From JAABTL01 sp964465355 (lineage in GTDB: Bacteria > Deinococcota > Deinococci > Deinococcales > Trueperaceae): a stretch of DNA of 64,000 nucleotides. The stretch lies in assembly GCA_964465355.1 (NCBI GenBank), contig CAYXJZ010000001.1, forward strand, positions 62,001 to 126,000. The letters run 5' to 3'. This document shows, one piece after another, positions 42,245 through 51,033 of the stretch. Position 1 is the first letter of the stretch. Every line of letters starts with the position of its first letter. Under the pieces are notes generated by a model that saw only the letters and a list, made by a program, of their open reading frames with translations, searched no databases and had not been told where the DNA came from. The position numbers were made by a program, and so were the translations under genes.

Positions 42245-45200
42245 GGGCCGACCCTGCTGCCTGAGCTTCGGCTGCGCCAAGGAAGCCAGGTGGGCGCGTA
42301 GCGGCCGAGCAGGACCAAGAGCCAGACCACCAGCCCAAGCAAGGTCCACGGCCGCCAATCAGGTCTCCAGCCGAGACGCCATGAGCCTTCTCCAGATGGC
42401 CAGGCGGGCGCGTCTGCGGTGAGCAACCGACCGTTCGTGGCATGCGCGATCGCGCCGAGCTCGACCCCGTTCCAGCCTTCTGCGAGCTTGGCGAAGTAGG
42501 CCTGATGTACTCGGGTCCCGACCGCTCCGGGACCGCGCTCGTCCAGGGACACGACGCGCACTTCTGCTGCGCCTGGAGCGATGGGCAACCATCCCTGGTA
42601 CCGACCAGGGGTCGTCTCGGTCAGGTTCCTCATCGAAACCGGGACGCTCTCCTCCGCCTCGCCATCCAAACGCAACTCCGCCACCAGGGTCAAGCCTGAC
42701 CAAGGCTGGCCGTTGTCGGTCAGCACAACCACATTGACCCAGACCTCGTCGGCTACGACATGCGCTCGAAGGTCCATCCCGACCTGGGGCGCCACCTGCG
42801 CGGTCCATCTCGACCACTGGGACCACCAGCTCGGGTAGGCCTGGACCTCTGTCCAAGCCTCCGCCCATGGGCCGACGGCGTTCGAGGCGAAAGCCACCAC
42901 GCGGCCAGCGCCATAGGTCCAGGCTGCGAGCAGCGGGCGACCTTCGTCGTCCTCCAAGAGGACGTCGGCATCGGCCTTGGCCGTGGTCTCGACGAAGGCG
43001 AGCAGGGGCGGCATGGTTGGCGGCATGCCCTCCATCAAGCCCGGATCGGCGGCCGTACGTCTCGGAAGCACGGTCTCTCGCACCACCAGATCGCCCGACA
43101 GCATCATGGCCTCCTGCGCGAGGATGCTTGGGAGAGCCCGGAAGTCGGTGGTCACGTGCGCGGCACCACCGCCCAAGGCCGCCAGCTCCAGGACCCGTGT
43201 GACATCGGAGCCGGCCCCGATGGCCACCGAGCTCACGGTGGCATCGAGGGCGACGAGTTCGGCCACCGCCGAGGCGAAGTCACCGGGCTGCGAGAGCCCG
43301 TCGGTCATGACGATCACGTGCCGGGTCGCCACATCGGTGGAAGCCAGGACATCGGCAGCAAGCAGCAGCGCCGGGTACATGAAGGTGCCGCCACCGGGGG
43401 TCAGCGGTCGGAGGGCAGCCGAGATGGTCTCCAGGTCGGCGGAACTCGTGAGCGGAAGCAGCACCCTCGCCTCCTCGTCGAAGACGACGATGGCCACTTG
43501 GCTCTGCTCGCCCAACAGCTCCACCGCCGTCAAGGTCGCTCCCTTGGCGATGTCGAGGCGCGTGACCCCGTCCACCGTCTGCTGCATCGAACCCGAGCGG
43601 TCGAGCACGAAGACCATGGCCACCTCAGGCGCCTCACGGGGGACCTTCGCGGCCAGGGGCGACACCCGATCGAGCGGCGTCTCGTAGTAGCCACCCGGAC
43701 CGAAGCTGCGTTCACCGCCCGTGATCAGCAGACCGCCTCCAGTCTCGCGCACCCATGTCTCGATCGCGACCTGCTGTGTGGAGGCCAGGCTGATGGCCGG
43801 CACATCCATCAGGACCAAGACGTCGACGTCGAAATAGTCGCTGGGACGGGTGCCAAGGGACTGCGGCGTACGTGCGACGGCGTCGAGGCCCTGTAGTCCC
43901 ATGGCCTCGATGAAGGCGGCACCACGATCGGGATCGCTGGCGACCACATGCACGCGTGGGGAGGGTCGCACCATCAGCATGAGGGAGCCACGGTCGTTGC
44001 CGGGCTCAGGATCGCCATCGGCGGTCACCGACACCTCGAAGAAGGTGGGACCGGCCTCCTCCAACCGGAATGGCAGGGTGAGCAGGCTGCTTCCGGCCAG
44101 CAACTCGACACCCGCATCGGTCACGACCGCGCCATCACGCAGGACTTGAAGTCGCGCTGGTGTGGCCGCACCAGCCACCACGACAGCCTGCAATGAGACC
44201 GTGTCACCGGCCATGGGCTCGTGATCGACACCTACGCGTTGGACCCAAACGTCGGCGACGGAACGCGGAGCCACAGGCACAAGGTCGAACGCCACCCCCT
44301 GCTCCAACAGCAGGGAGAGGGCAGCTTCTGCGGAACCCCGGGTGGCGGCCGCCTCGGTGTGGAAGCGGATCCTTGGCTCCTCCTCGGGCAGGAAGGAGGC
44401 CAACGACCGTCGCACAGAGGCCGTGAGATCGATCGCCTCCCCAACACCAACACCGACCTCGACCACACGGGTGCGCCCTTCCGGCCACCCAGACACACCC
44501 ACGACACCTGGGTCGTCGGTCACCAAGACAACCACCCTCTGGTCGCTCATGTGGGGCCAGACCATAGGTAGAAGCGCGAAGAGCAACAGAACGAACACCG
44601 CGGTGTAGGTCAGCACCGTGCCGCGACGCCGTCTTGCCAGCAGGCCCGCTTCGCGCAGACTGCTGAGTCGAAGGAATGCCTCCTTCCCCCGACCAGAGAG
44701 AACGGCCTCCGTCAGGATGACCGCGACGGCAAGCAAGAGAGCGACCATGTACGGCGGAGGACGACGCGGCTGCCTTGACACCATGGTGGGCGCGGGCTGG
44801 CCGGGGTCGGCCGAGATGGCACTGCTGACCGACCGCACACCTGCAGGCGAGGCATTCACGGGCAGTGACCATCCACGGCCATCCGGGAGATCGATGGTGT
44901 AGTGGCCGGCACGTTCAGGAACCCAGGCGTCATCCAAGCGCGACGGCAATCCGTCTGCCACCGTGGGCCCACGCCAGACCACCTCATCCCCGAGCCTCAC
45001 CTCGGCGCCATGCGCGACCGCCGACCAGGGCAGGCGGCAACTGGTCCCGACCAGGCAACTGCGCAGCACTTGCGAGGGCGGGGCCATCCAAGCCGCCGCG
45101 TCCGCGAGGAAGGTGACGAAGCCGACGGAGTTCGTCCAAGCCGGGTCCGCGGCGTCCAAGGCAACGATGGCCTCCCGGCTTCTGCCTGACCTGAGTTGGA

Positions 45201-46563
45201 CCAGGGGGCCATCCAGCCCGCGTACCAAGGTCTGTGCCCCGGTCAGCTCAGGCAGGTCGACTGCCCATGCAGCGTCCAGCGAGGACCAAGCCGTGCCGAG
45301 CGTCAACGGATGGTCCAGCCTCCAGTCAGACGCTGCTGGGTCGAGGCGGTCGAGCGAGTTGGGGTCGGTCACCCCGGGCGCCGACCCCAGCCAGAGGACG
45401 GAGGCAGGCAAAGGTGCTTCACCGCCGAGGAAGGGGTCGCCAACGCCGTCCACGATGACCCAATCCACATCCTCGAGCAGTTCGGGGACCACGGCAGTGG
45501 CCACCAGCACGTCCAGCTGGCCAAGTGCACTGAGCGCCCGTGCGACGGGCCCTTCTGGGCCCCGACGGCTGATGAGAAGCACGACGGGTCGCCGCGGAGC
45601 GGGGTCGAGCCAGGCCTGCCAGGCATCGTCCGAGCGGTAGGCCTCCTGGCCACCGTGTGCGATCGACACCTGCAGCCAGCCAGCCCCAGGCAGATCGATG
45701 GTCTCTTGGACTCGCGAGGTTCCCCCAAGACTGAACAGCAACTCCCGACGAAGGAAGTCGATCGGCGTGGCAGTGCCATCAGGCTGGAAGCTCAGCGTCA
45801 GCGTCACCTCCCCTAGTCCTGCCACGTTGCCGCCGTCCCTGCGCACCAAGACCTCGAAGGTCCAGCGATCCGCCACCAGTTCGTCCTGCCGGACGTCGAC
45901 GCCGGCCACCGCCACGTTGGTGAAGGGGGCTGCGTACGAGCGGACCTCCAGCCTGGCCCCCCGCTGCTCCGCCACGCCCTGTAGAGCCCGGGTGGCGGCA
46001 TCCGGATCGGCAGTGGCGACCGTCAGTTTGCCCCCCTCTGGCAAGGACATGGCAAGGGCATCCGCCATCGCCCCCCAGTCCACACCGCCGTCGCTGGGAC
46101 CACCGGTCTGCAACGCAGTGCGCACGGCTTCCGCCTGATCCCAGCCCAGGGCCAGCGGCACGGCTTCGTTCCCCACACGCCAGACGCTCCATGGCCCGTC
46201 ACCCTGTCGCAACTGAGTTGACCACTCGTCCACGGCACGGCGGTAGCGGGTCTGGCCGTCCTCGACCACAGCCATGGAGGCGCTTGCATCGACGACGAAC
46301 ACCTCAGGCTGCAAGCTCGATGCCTCGCCCCAACGTGGCTCCGCAAGCGCGAGGCTGAGCAAGGTCACCGCAGCCAGCTGCAGCCACAAGGCCAGCATGG
46401 AGGGCGGCCGGCGTAGCCGAACCGTAGGTTGGTCCGCCTCGACCAACAACCTCCAGAGCCTGGTCGACGCCACTTCTGTCGACTGCCGCCTGCGCATGTG
46501 CAGCAGGACGATCAGCGGTATGAGCAGCAGCAGCAATAGCCACAGGGGGGTCGCGAAGCTCAC
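42199..46563 (-). CDS. Giant membrane protein with BatA-like N-terminus, two vWA domains and GATase-like domain (copy 1)
   Basis: 1454 aa. Order: N-terminal BatA-type membrane segment (M-S-F-A-T-P-L-W-L-L-L-L), second segment near 55-75, a first vWA-like domain whose metal site V-D-A-S-A-S-M is near residue 90, two membrane segments near 605-670, a glutamine-amidotransferase-like fold (G-G-G-L-L-I-T-G-G-E-R-S-F-G near 940), a second vWA domain with V-L-D-R-S-G-S-M near 985, and a C-terminal anchor near 1410. It combines what MxaC and MxaL-type proteins do separately. Overlaps the DUF58 stop by 4 nt. Probable role: metal insertion into the dehydrogenase (inference). Confidence 0.8.
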   Translation of the reverse strand: MSFATPLWLLLLLLIPLIVLLHMRRRQSTEVASTRLWRLLVEADQPTVRLRRPPSMLALWLQLAAVTLLSLALAEPRWGEASSLQPEVFVVDASASMAVVEDGQTRYRRAVDEWSTQLRQGDGPWSVWRVGNEAVPLALGWDQAEAVRTALQTGGPSDGGVDWGAMADALAMSLPEGGKLTVATADPDAATRALQGVAEQRGARLEVRSYAAPFTNVAVAGVDVRQDELVADRWTFEVLVRRDGGNVAGLGEVTLTLSFQPDGTATPIDFLRRELLFSLGGTSRVQETIDLPGAGWLQVSIAHGGQEAYRSDDAWQAWLDPAPRRPVVLLISRRGPEGPVARALSALGQLDVLVATAVVPELLEDVDWVIVDGVGDPFLGGEAPLPASVLWLGSAPGVTDPNSLDRLDPAASDWRLDHPLTLGTAWSSLDAAWAVDLPELTGAQTLVRGLDGPLVQLRSGRSREAIVALDAADPAWTNSVGFVTFLADAAAWMAPPSQVLRSCLVGTSCRLPWSAVAHGAEVRLGDEVVWRGPTVADGLPSRLDDAWVPERAGHYTIDLPDGRGWSLPVNASPAGVRSVSSAISADPGQPAPTMVSRQPRRPPPYMVALLLAVAVILTEAVLSGRGKEAFLRLSSLREAGLLARRRRGTVLTYTAVFVLLLFALLPMVWPHMSDQRVVVLVTDDPGVVGVSGWPEGRTRVVEVGVGVGEAIDLTASVRRSLASFLPEEEPRIRFHTEAAATRGSAEAALSLLLEQGVAFDLVPVAPRSVADVWVQRVGVDHEPMAGDTVSLQAVVVAGAATPARLQVLRDGAVVTDAGVELLAGSSLLTLPFRLEEAGPTFFEVSVTADGDPEPGNDRGSLMLMVRPSPRVHVVASDPDRGAAFIEAMGLQGLDAVARTPQSLGTRPSDYFDVDVLVLMDVPAISLASTQQVAIETWVRETGGGLLITGGERSFGPGGYYETPLDRVSPLAAKVPREAPEVAMVFVLDRSGSMQQTVDGVTRLDIAKGATLTAVELLGEQSQVAIVVFDEEARVLLPLTSSADLETISAALRPLTPGGGTFMYPALLLAADVLASTDVATRHVIVMTDGLSQPGDFASAVAELVALDATVSSVAIGAGSDVTRVLELAALGGGAAHVTTDFRALPSILAQEAMMLSGDLVVRETVLPRRTAADPGLMEGMPPTMPPLLAFVETTAKADADVLLEDDEGRPLLAAWTYGAGRVVAFASNAVGPWAEAWTEVQAYPSWWSQWSRWTAQVAPQVGMDLRAHVVADEVWVNVVVLTDNGQPWSGLTLVAELRLDGEAEESVPVSMRNLTETTPGRYQGWLPIAPGAAEVRVVSLDERGPGAVGTRVHQAYFAKLAEGWNGVELGAIAHATNGRLLTADAPAWPSGEGSWRLGWRPDWRPWTLLGLVVWLLVLLGRYAPTWLPWRSRSSGSRVGPQRQKAQTSSTGISS

Positions 46564-47438
46564 CGCAACACCCCGGCCTTGGGCAGTGTGCGCAGGAAGA
46601 TCTCCTCCGGTGGCTGGTCAGCGTTGACCTGGAGGAAGCGACCGCGGACCGCCATCACTTTGTGCCGGAGCTCCTCGGTCCAGGAGGCCAGCAGGTCGCG
46701 GTAGCGCTCGAGTTGCTCTGGACCTACCGAGACCTCCACCTCGTCGCCCGACTCCGCATCCACCAGACGCAGGGGACCGCCGAGCGTACGTCCTGGATCG
46801 ATCTCCTGAGCGTCGAGGAGTTGCACCATCACGACCGACTGCCCAGCAGCAGACAAGGCAGCGATGGCCTGCAGCACGGTCTCACTCCAACCGTCGCTGA
46901 CGATGGTGGTCAGTCCAGCAGGCCGGAGCCGCTGCCGCACACCGTTCACCAGGTGCATGAGATCGCTGTCTCCTTCGGCCTTCCACCTGGCAAGCCAAGT
47001 CTCCACGTCCTGCTGGTAGCTGAGTCCGCTCCACCGGGGCGAAAGGTGGACCTTTCCACCGCTGAGAACGCCGATCTGGACCTGATCAGAGCTAGCCAAC
47101 GCGACGTAGGCGAGGCCACCGACCATGCGCTTCGCTGCTGCAAGCTTCTGCCCTGAGCCCATGTCCATGGAACGGCTCGCATCCAGGAGCAGGGTCACCG
47201 ACAACTGCTGACCTACGTTGAAGCGCCGGATGTAGTGCTCTCCGAACCGAGCGTGTAGATGGGGATCGAGGCGCCGCATGTCGTCACCGACCTGATACGG
47301 TCGATGATCCTCGAACTCGATGCCTTCCCCCTTGCTGTTGGAGCGACGCTCGCCCACGCCATGGCGAGCGACAGCGTCCCCCGGGAGCAGGCGGGCGCGG
47401 GCCAAGTACTGACGCAGAGTAGGTGGGAGTAGGCTCAC
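46560..47438 (-). CDS. DUF58 domain protein, MxaS-like (copy 1)
   Basis: 292-aa soluble protein. DUF58 hallmark F-E-D-H-R-P-Y-Q-V-G-D-D-M-R-R-L-D near residue 45, then a vWA-like metal site L-D-A-S-R-S-M-D-M near residue 85. DUF58 proteins act with MoxR ATPases; MxaS is the one in methanol dehydrogenase clusters. GTG start 13 nt after moxR and a 4-nt overlap with the vWA gene indicate one translational unit. Confidence 0.88.
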   Translation of the reverse strand: MSLLPPTLRQYLARARLLPGDAVARHGVGERRSNSKGEGIEFEDHRPYQVGDDMRRLDPHLHARFGEHYIRRFNVGQQLSVTLLLDASRSMDMGSGQKLAAAKRMVGGLAYVALASSDQVQIGVLSGGKVHLSPRWSGLSYQQDVETWLARWKAEGDSDLMHLVNGVRQRLRPAGLTTIVSDGWSETVLQAIAALSAAGQSVVMVQLLDAQEIDPGRTLGGPLRLVDAESGDEVEVSVGPEQLERYRDLLASWTEELRHKVMAVRGRFLQVNADQPPEEIFLRTLPKAGVLR

Positions 47439-47451
47439 AGGTGGTTGGACG

Positions 47452-48471
47452 TCAGCGGGCGACAGCGCTGGGCCGGTGTTGCTGGTACAGGCCCATCAGC
47501 AGGTCGTCAGCCGAGACCCCGTCAGCGACCCCTTCGAAGTTGAGTTGGAAGCGGTGGCGAAGCGCGGGGCGGATCATGGCCTCAACGTCCTCGACGGCGA
47601 CGTGGTACCTGCCCCGGATCAGGGCATGGGCCTTGGCTGCTAGCACAAGGGACTGGCCGCCGCGTGGGCTCACCCCGAAGCGCACGTACCTGCTGACCTT
47701 GCTGTCTGCCCCTGGGACGCCTGGGAGGGTGGCGCGTACGAAACGGACGATGGCCTGACGGACGTGGTCTGCCATCGGCACCTCTCGCACCCTCGCCTGG
47801 AGATCGAGGATGTCCTGCGGTCCCATCACTTGCACCGCCTCAGGTGCGACGGCACCGGTCGTCTGGTCGAGGATGCCGTCCAGCACTTCCTCACTCGGGT
47901 AGTCGATGACGACCTTGAAGAGGAAGCGGTCGATCTGAGCCTCAGGTAAGGTGTAGGTGCCCTCCATCTCGATGGGGTTCTGGGTGGCGAGCACGAAGAA
48001 GGGACGCTCCATCGGGTGCTCTTGCCCTGCCACGGTGACGGTCCGCTCCTGCATGGCCTCGAGCAGCGCCGATTGGGTCTTGGGGGTCGCACGGTTGATC
48101 TCGTCTGCCAGCACCAGCTGCCCGAACAGCGGGCCGCGTTGGAAGCGCGTGGTCGCCCTTCCCTGATCGTCGTAGACCAAGGCCACGGTCCCAGTCACGT
48201 CGGCGGGCATGAGGTCGGGGGTGAACTGGATGCGCGAGAATCTCAAGCCGGTCACGTCGGCCAGGCTGCGCACCAGCAACGTCTTGCCGAGCCCTGGCGC
48301 GCCCTCGATGAGCACGTGGCCGCCGCTGATCAGGCCGATCAGCAACTGGTCAACGGCCTCATGCTGACCCAACACCACGCGGCCAAGCGAGGTGCGGGCA
48401 TCGGCCAGCAAGCCGAGTTGCCGCTCCAGCACGGCGATGTCAGCATCGGTGGGCTTGTTTGGTTGGCTCAT
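47452..48471 (-). CDS. MoxR-type AAA+ ATPase, MxaR-like (copy 1)
   Basis: 339 aa. Walker A I-E-G-A-P-G-L-G-K-T near residue 57, Walker B L-V-L-A-D-E-I-N-R-A near residue 120, sensor region V-L-A-T-Q-N-P-I-E-M-E-G-T-Y, arginine-finger-type E-A-Q-I-D-R-F. MoxR ATPases remodel or load partner enzymes; this subfamily is tied to methanol dehydrogenase maturation. ATG with a TAGGAG site 6 nt upstream. Sits between the helical membrane protein (49 nt gap) and DUF58. Confidence 0.93.
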   Translation of the reverse strand: MSQPNKPTDADIAVLERQLGLLADARTSLGRVVLGQHEAVDQLLIGLISGGHVLIEGAPGLGKTLLVRSLADVTGLRFSRIQFTPDLMPADVTGTVALVYDDQGRATTRFQRGPLFGQLVLADEINRATPKTQSALLEAMQERTVTVAGQEHPMERPFFVLATQNPIEMEGTYTLPEAQIDRFLFKVVIDYPSEEVLDGILDQTTGAVAPEAVQVMGPQDILDLQARVREVPMADHVRQAIVRFVRATLPGVPGADSKVSRYVRFGVSPRGGQSLVLAAKAHALIRGRYHVAVEDVEAMIRPALRHRFQLNFEGVADGVSADDLLMGLYQQHRPSAVAR

Positions 48472-48520
48472 GGGATACTCCTAGCTACTTGATGCGGGTA
48501 TGGGTCGCGCAGGCTCAGGA

Positions 48521-49972
48521 TCACGGGTTCGTACGGCGGTCGACCGTCTCCTGCGAAGGCTCGAAGTACCGCCCGGCAACGGCCCGGTACCAAGGATCAA
48601 CGGCGACGGCCAGCACCGGACTCTCGACACCAGGCTGCCATTCGCCCACGTCGAAAGCAGTCCTGTCGTCCTGCCAACCGGGGACAGGAGGCAGGTCGAC
48701 CTCGATTCGACGGCCATCGTCACGCTCGCGTCCCACCACGGTCAGCGGATCGAGCGAGGGCGCGATGTCGGGGTTGACCACATCGCTACCGAAGAGTTCC
48801 TGCGTACCCGCACCTGCCAAGAGGCTGTCTCCTGCGCCGGATTCACCTGCGGCGCCGATGATGTCGGCCTCGCCGGCAGGCGGGAGGGACGAGGAGACCG
48901 GGTCGGAGACAGGCATATCGGGCTCGGCGCCGACCAACTGGTAGCCACGGACCACCACGCGGTTGGGTGTGACACCCACCGCCCCAAGCAGGTCGCTGCT
49001 CTCGGGGTCCATCTGTGATGCCTCGAGCAGCCTGTCCAGTCGATCCATCGGGGCAGGCGTGTTCGCCTGGTCTGCATCGATCGTCTCCGGCGTGATGGCC
49101 GCATCCGACAAGGCGATGGCTTCAGCCGCGGGAGAACCCTCGCCTAGGAACCTGGCCACCAGTTCCTCGGCCGTGGAATCCGATCCGTAGGCGCGGGCAA
49201 GGTGCTCGAACACGGACTCGAGTGCTTCCCTCGAGACCGGGGCCTCTCCCTGGCTCGGGCTACCTGCAGCGGGTGGTGGCACCAGATCCCGAAGTGTCTC
49301 TGCGACAGCTTCGAGGTAGGCATCACCCCGGATCGCTGCGTCGAAGGCGACGGCATCCGCCAGCCTCAGGACGTTGTCGATCGAGACGGTCGCAGTACTC
49401 GAGGCAGGGCTCGGCGTCATCTGGGCGCCGCTCGGACCAGCAGCTCCCAAAGGCATGAGGACCAGGAGCAAGACACAGGCCACCGGCACGGTCACCCACC
49501 ACCCGGTCGAAGGCGACGGAAGGATCGGTGCGACCTCGGCAGGCACCATGGCCCCGGCCTTCGCCACTGCTCGACGATGCAGAGCGAACGCCACCGCACT
49601 CCCGAAGGGATCGACGTCGATGGCCGTACGAAGCAGTCCAGCAAGTCCGTAACGTTCATCGCCCAGACCAGCAACATGGGACCAGTCGATCGGCCGCACC
49701 TGATGAAGCCAAAGATAGACACCAACCGCAGCCAACCCGGCCACGAACACAGGGATCCAGACCATCTGGGCTGCGGGAAAGTCGGCAGCCCTGCTCAAGA
49801 CCCTGGTGATCACCGCGGCCGCCAACCCAGTCGTCACCGCCCAAAAAACGGTCACGATGGCACGACGTAGGACCAACCGGCGACGGACTTCGGCCATGGC
49901 AGGCGAAGCGAGCTGCATGGATTCACCATACCGCCCAGCGTCACGTGCTCTGGAAGCGTTTACGACGGTCAT
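48521..49972 (-). CDS. Membrane protein of the PQQ-dehydrogenase maturation cluster (copy 1)
   Basis: 483 aa, no family recognised with confidence (DUF4175-like is possible). Three hydrophobic segments near 38-58, 68-90 and 160-180, then a long acidic, Ala/Ser/Gly-rich soluble part ending in a W-Y-R-A-V-A-G-R-Y-F motif. The same C-terminal pattern (W-R-A-E-A-F-L-G-G-Y) ends the partial gene at the right window edge, so both modules carry this protein. ATG in an ATGA overlap with the xoxJ stop; an internal ATG at 49918 is an alternative. Position suggests a maturation role. Confidence 0.65.
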   Translation of the reverse strand: MTVVNASRARDAGRYGESMQLASPAMAEVRRRLVLRRAIVTVFWAVTTGLAAAVITRVLSRAADFPAAQMVWIPVFVAGLAAVGVYLWLHQVRPIDWSHVAGLGDERYGLAGLLRTAIDVDPFGSAVAFALHRRAVAKAGAMVPAEVAPILPSPSTGWWVTVPVACVLLLVLMPLGAAGPSGAQMTPSPASSTATVSIDNVLRLADAVAFDAAIRGDAYLEAVAETLRDLVPPPAAGSPSQGEAPVSREALESVFEHLARAYGSDSTAEELVARFLGEGSPAAEAIALSDAAITPETIDADQANTPAPMDRLDRLLEASQMDPESSDLLGAVGVTPNRVVVRGYQLVGAEPDMPVSDPVSSSLPPAGEADIIGAAGESGAGDSLLAGAGTQELFGSDVVNPDIAPSLDPLTVVGRERDDGRRIEVDLPPVPGWQDDRTAFDVGEWQPGVESPVLAVAVDPWYRAVAGRYFEPSQETVDRRTNP

Positions 49973-50850
49973 CTAGGAGAGGTACCTGGAAGTCCATGTT
50001 CCTGTAAGAGGTTCTCCACGCTGCCATCGGCAGCCAACAACGCTATGGCAGCATCGACGGCTTGGCGCATGAACGCATCGCTCTGCAAGAAGACGGCACC
50101 AAAACGCTGGGTCGGAAGGCTCATGGGTGCAGCTCCGATGGTCCGGATTCCAGCAAACATCCCCTGGGCCAACGCGCTGCGCAGGCCTGCCTCCCAGATG
50201 AGGATAGCGTCCAGTTCCTCCTCTAACAGCCGTTCCAACAGGAACAAGTGGTTCGGGTACGGGATCCTTCGCCAGCGAGAAGCCTCGGGCAACGCCGAGT
50301 TGTAGGTCACGAAGCTCAGGTCTGCGCTGCTCGATTGCCTGGTCCCGATCCTCGCCCCCGGGGGGATCTCAGCAAGGGTGGAAGCTGGATCCTCCTCCTT
50401 GACGGCAAACACGAACCCCATCTCGACATAGGGACGCGAGATCGTGAGCCAATCCACGACGCGACTCTCCGACAGCAGAAAGCCCATCATCATCGGACAG
50501 CGGTTGCTCAACAGGATGTAGAGCTCCCCTTCATTGACGGGGAAGCGGTAATCGAGGATCGGTGGAGCTCGAAGCCCTGCCACCTCGACGATCTCAACGT
50601 CGAGGAGCAGCGCTTCACCGATGCGACGCGCGAGGTCGGCTTCGAAGCCGGCCAACACACCCTCCGTGTTGATGCAGACACGGAGGGTGTCACCGTCAAG
50701 GCGTCGTATAGGATCGAGGAAGTCTGGAGGCACGGCCGGGCGACCAAGGTCACCCTGCGCGAGCGCGACCTGTCCACACAGGAACACGAGAAAAGCAGCC
50801 CACAACGCCGTTCGCAAGATAGAGGTTGGCGCACGACCAAAGAACGACAA
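49969..50850 (-). CDS. xoxJ: XoxJ/MxaJ-like periplasmic binding protein (copy 1)
   Basis: 293 aa, signal peptide of about 31 aa ending V-A-L-A-Q-G. Mature domain of solute-binding family 3 type: L-R-V-C-I-N-T-E-G-V-L-A-G-F-E-A-D-L, P-P-I-L-D-Y-R-F-P-V-N-E-G-E-L-Y and S-R-P-Y-V-E-M-G-F-V. Very similar to copy 2, sharing the D-Y-R-F-P-V-N-E stretch and the C-terminal Q-R-F-G-A-V-F-L. It has its own 183-nt intergenic gap after the dehydrogenase with a strong hairpin in it, so its level is probably set below that of the enzyme. Confidence 0.82.
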   Translation of the reverse strand: MSFFGRAPTSILRTALWAAFLVFLCGQVALAQGDLGRPAVPPDFLDPIRRLDGDTLRVCINTEGVLAGFEADLARRIGEALLLDVEIVEVAGLRAPPILDYRFPVNEGELYILLSNRCPMMMGFLLSESRVVDWLTISRPYVEMGFVFAVKEEDPASTLAEIPPGARIGTRQSSSADLSFVTYNSALPEASRWRRIPYPNHLFLLERLLEEELDAILIWEAGLRSALAQGMFAGIRTIGAAPMSLPTQRFGAVFLQSDAFMRQAVDAAIALLAADGSVENLLQEHGLPGTSPR

Positions 50851-50964
50851 AGCCTGGGTGCTCCTTCCAAGATACGACCATCACGAACCGATGCCGGTCG
50901 ATCGATCGATCGCAAGCCATGGGTGATCGGTTCTTGGTGAAGATCCGCATCGCCACATAGGCCC

Positions 50965-50995
50965 GGTGGGTCACGGTCAGGAACCGTGACCCACC
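50965..50995 (-). terminator. Strong hairpin between dehydrogenase 1 and xoxJ1
   Basis: Perfect 13-bp stem GGTGGGTCACGGT/ACCGTGACCCACC with a 5-nt loop, 39 nt after the dehydrogenase stop. No T-run follows, so it may be a partial terminator or an mRNA-stabilising 3' structure. Confidence 0.6.
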
Positions 50996-51033
50996 AAGAC
51001 GGTTGACGAATCAGCGCGGCAAGTCGACGCCGC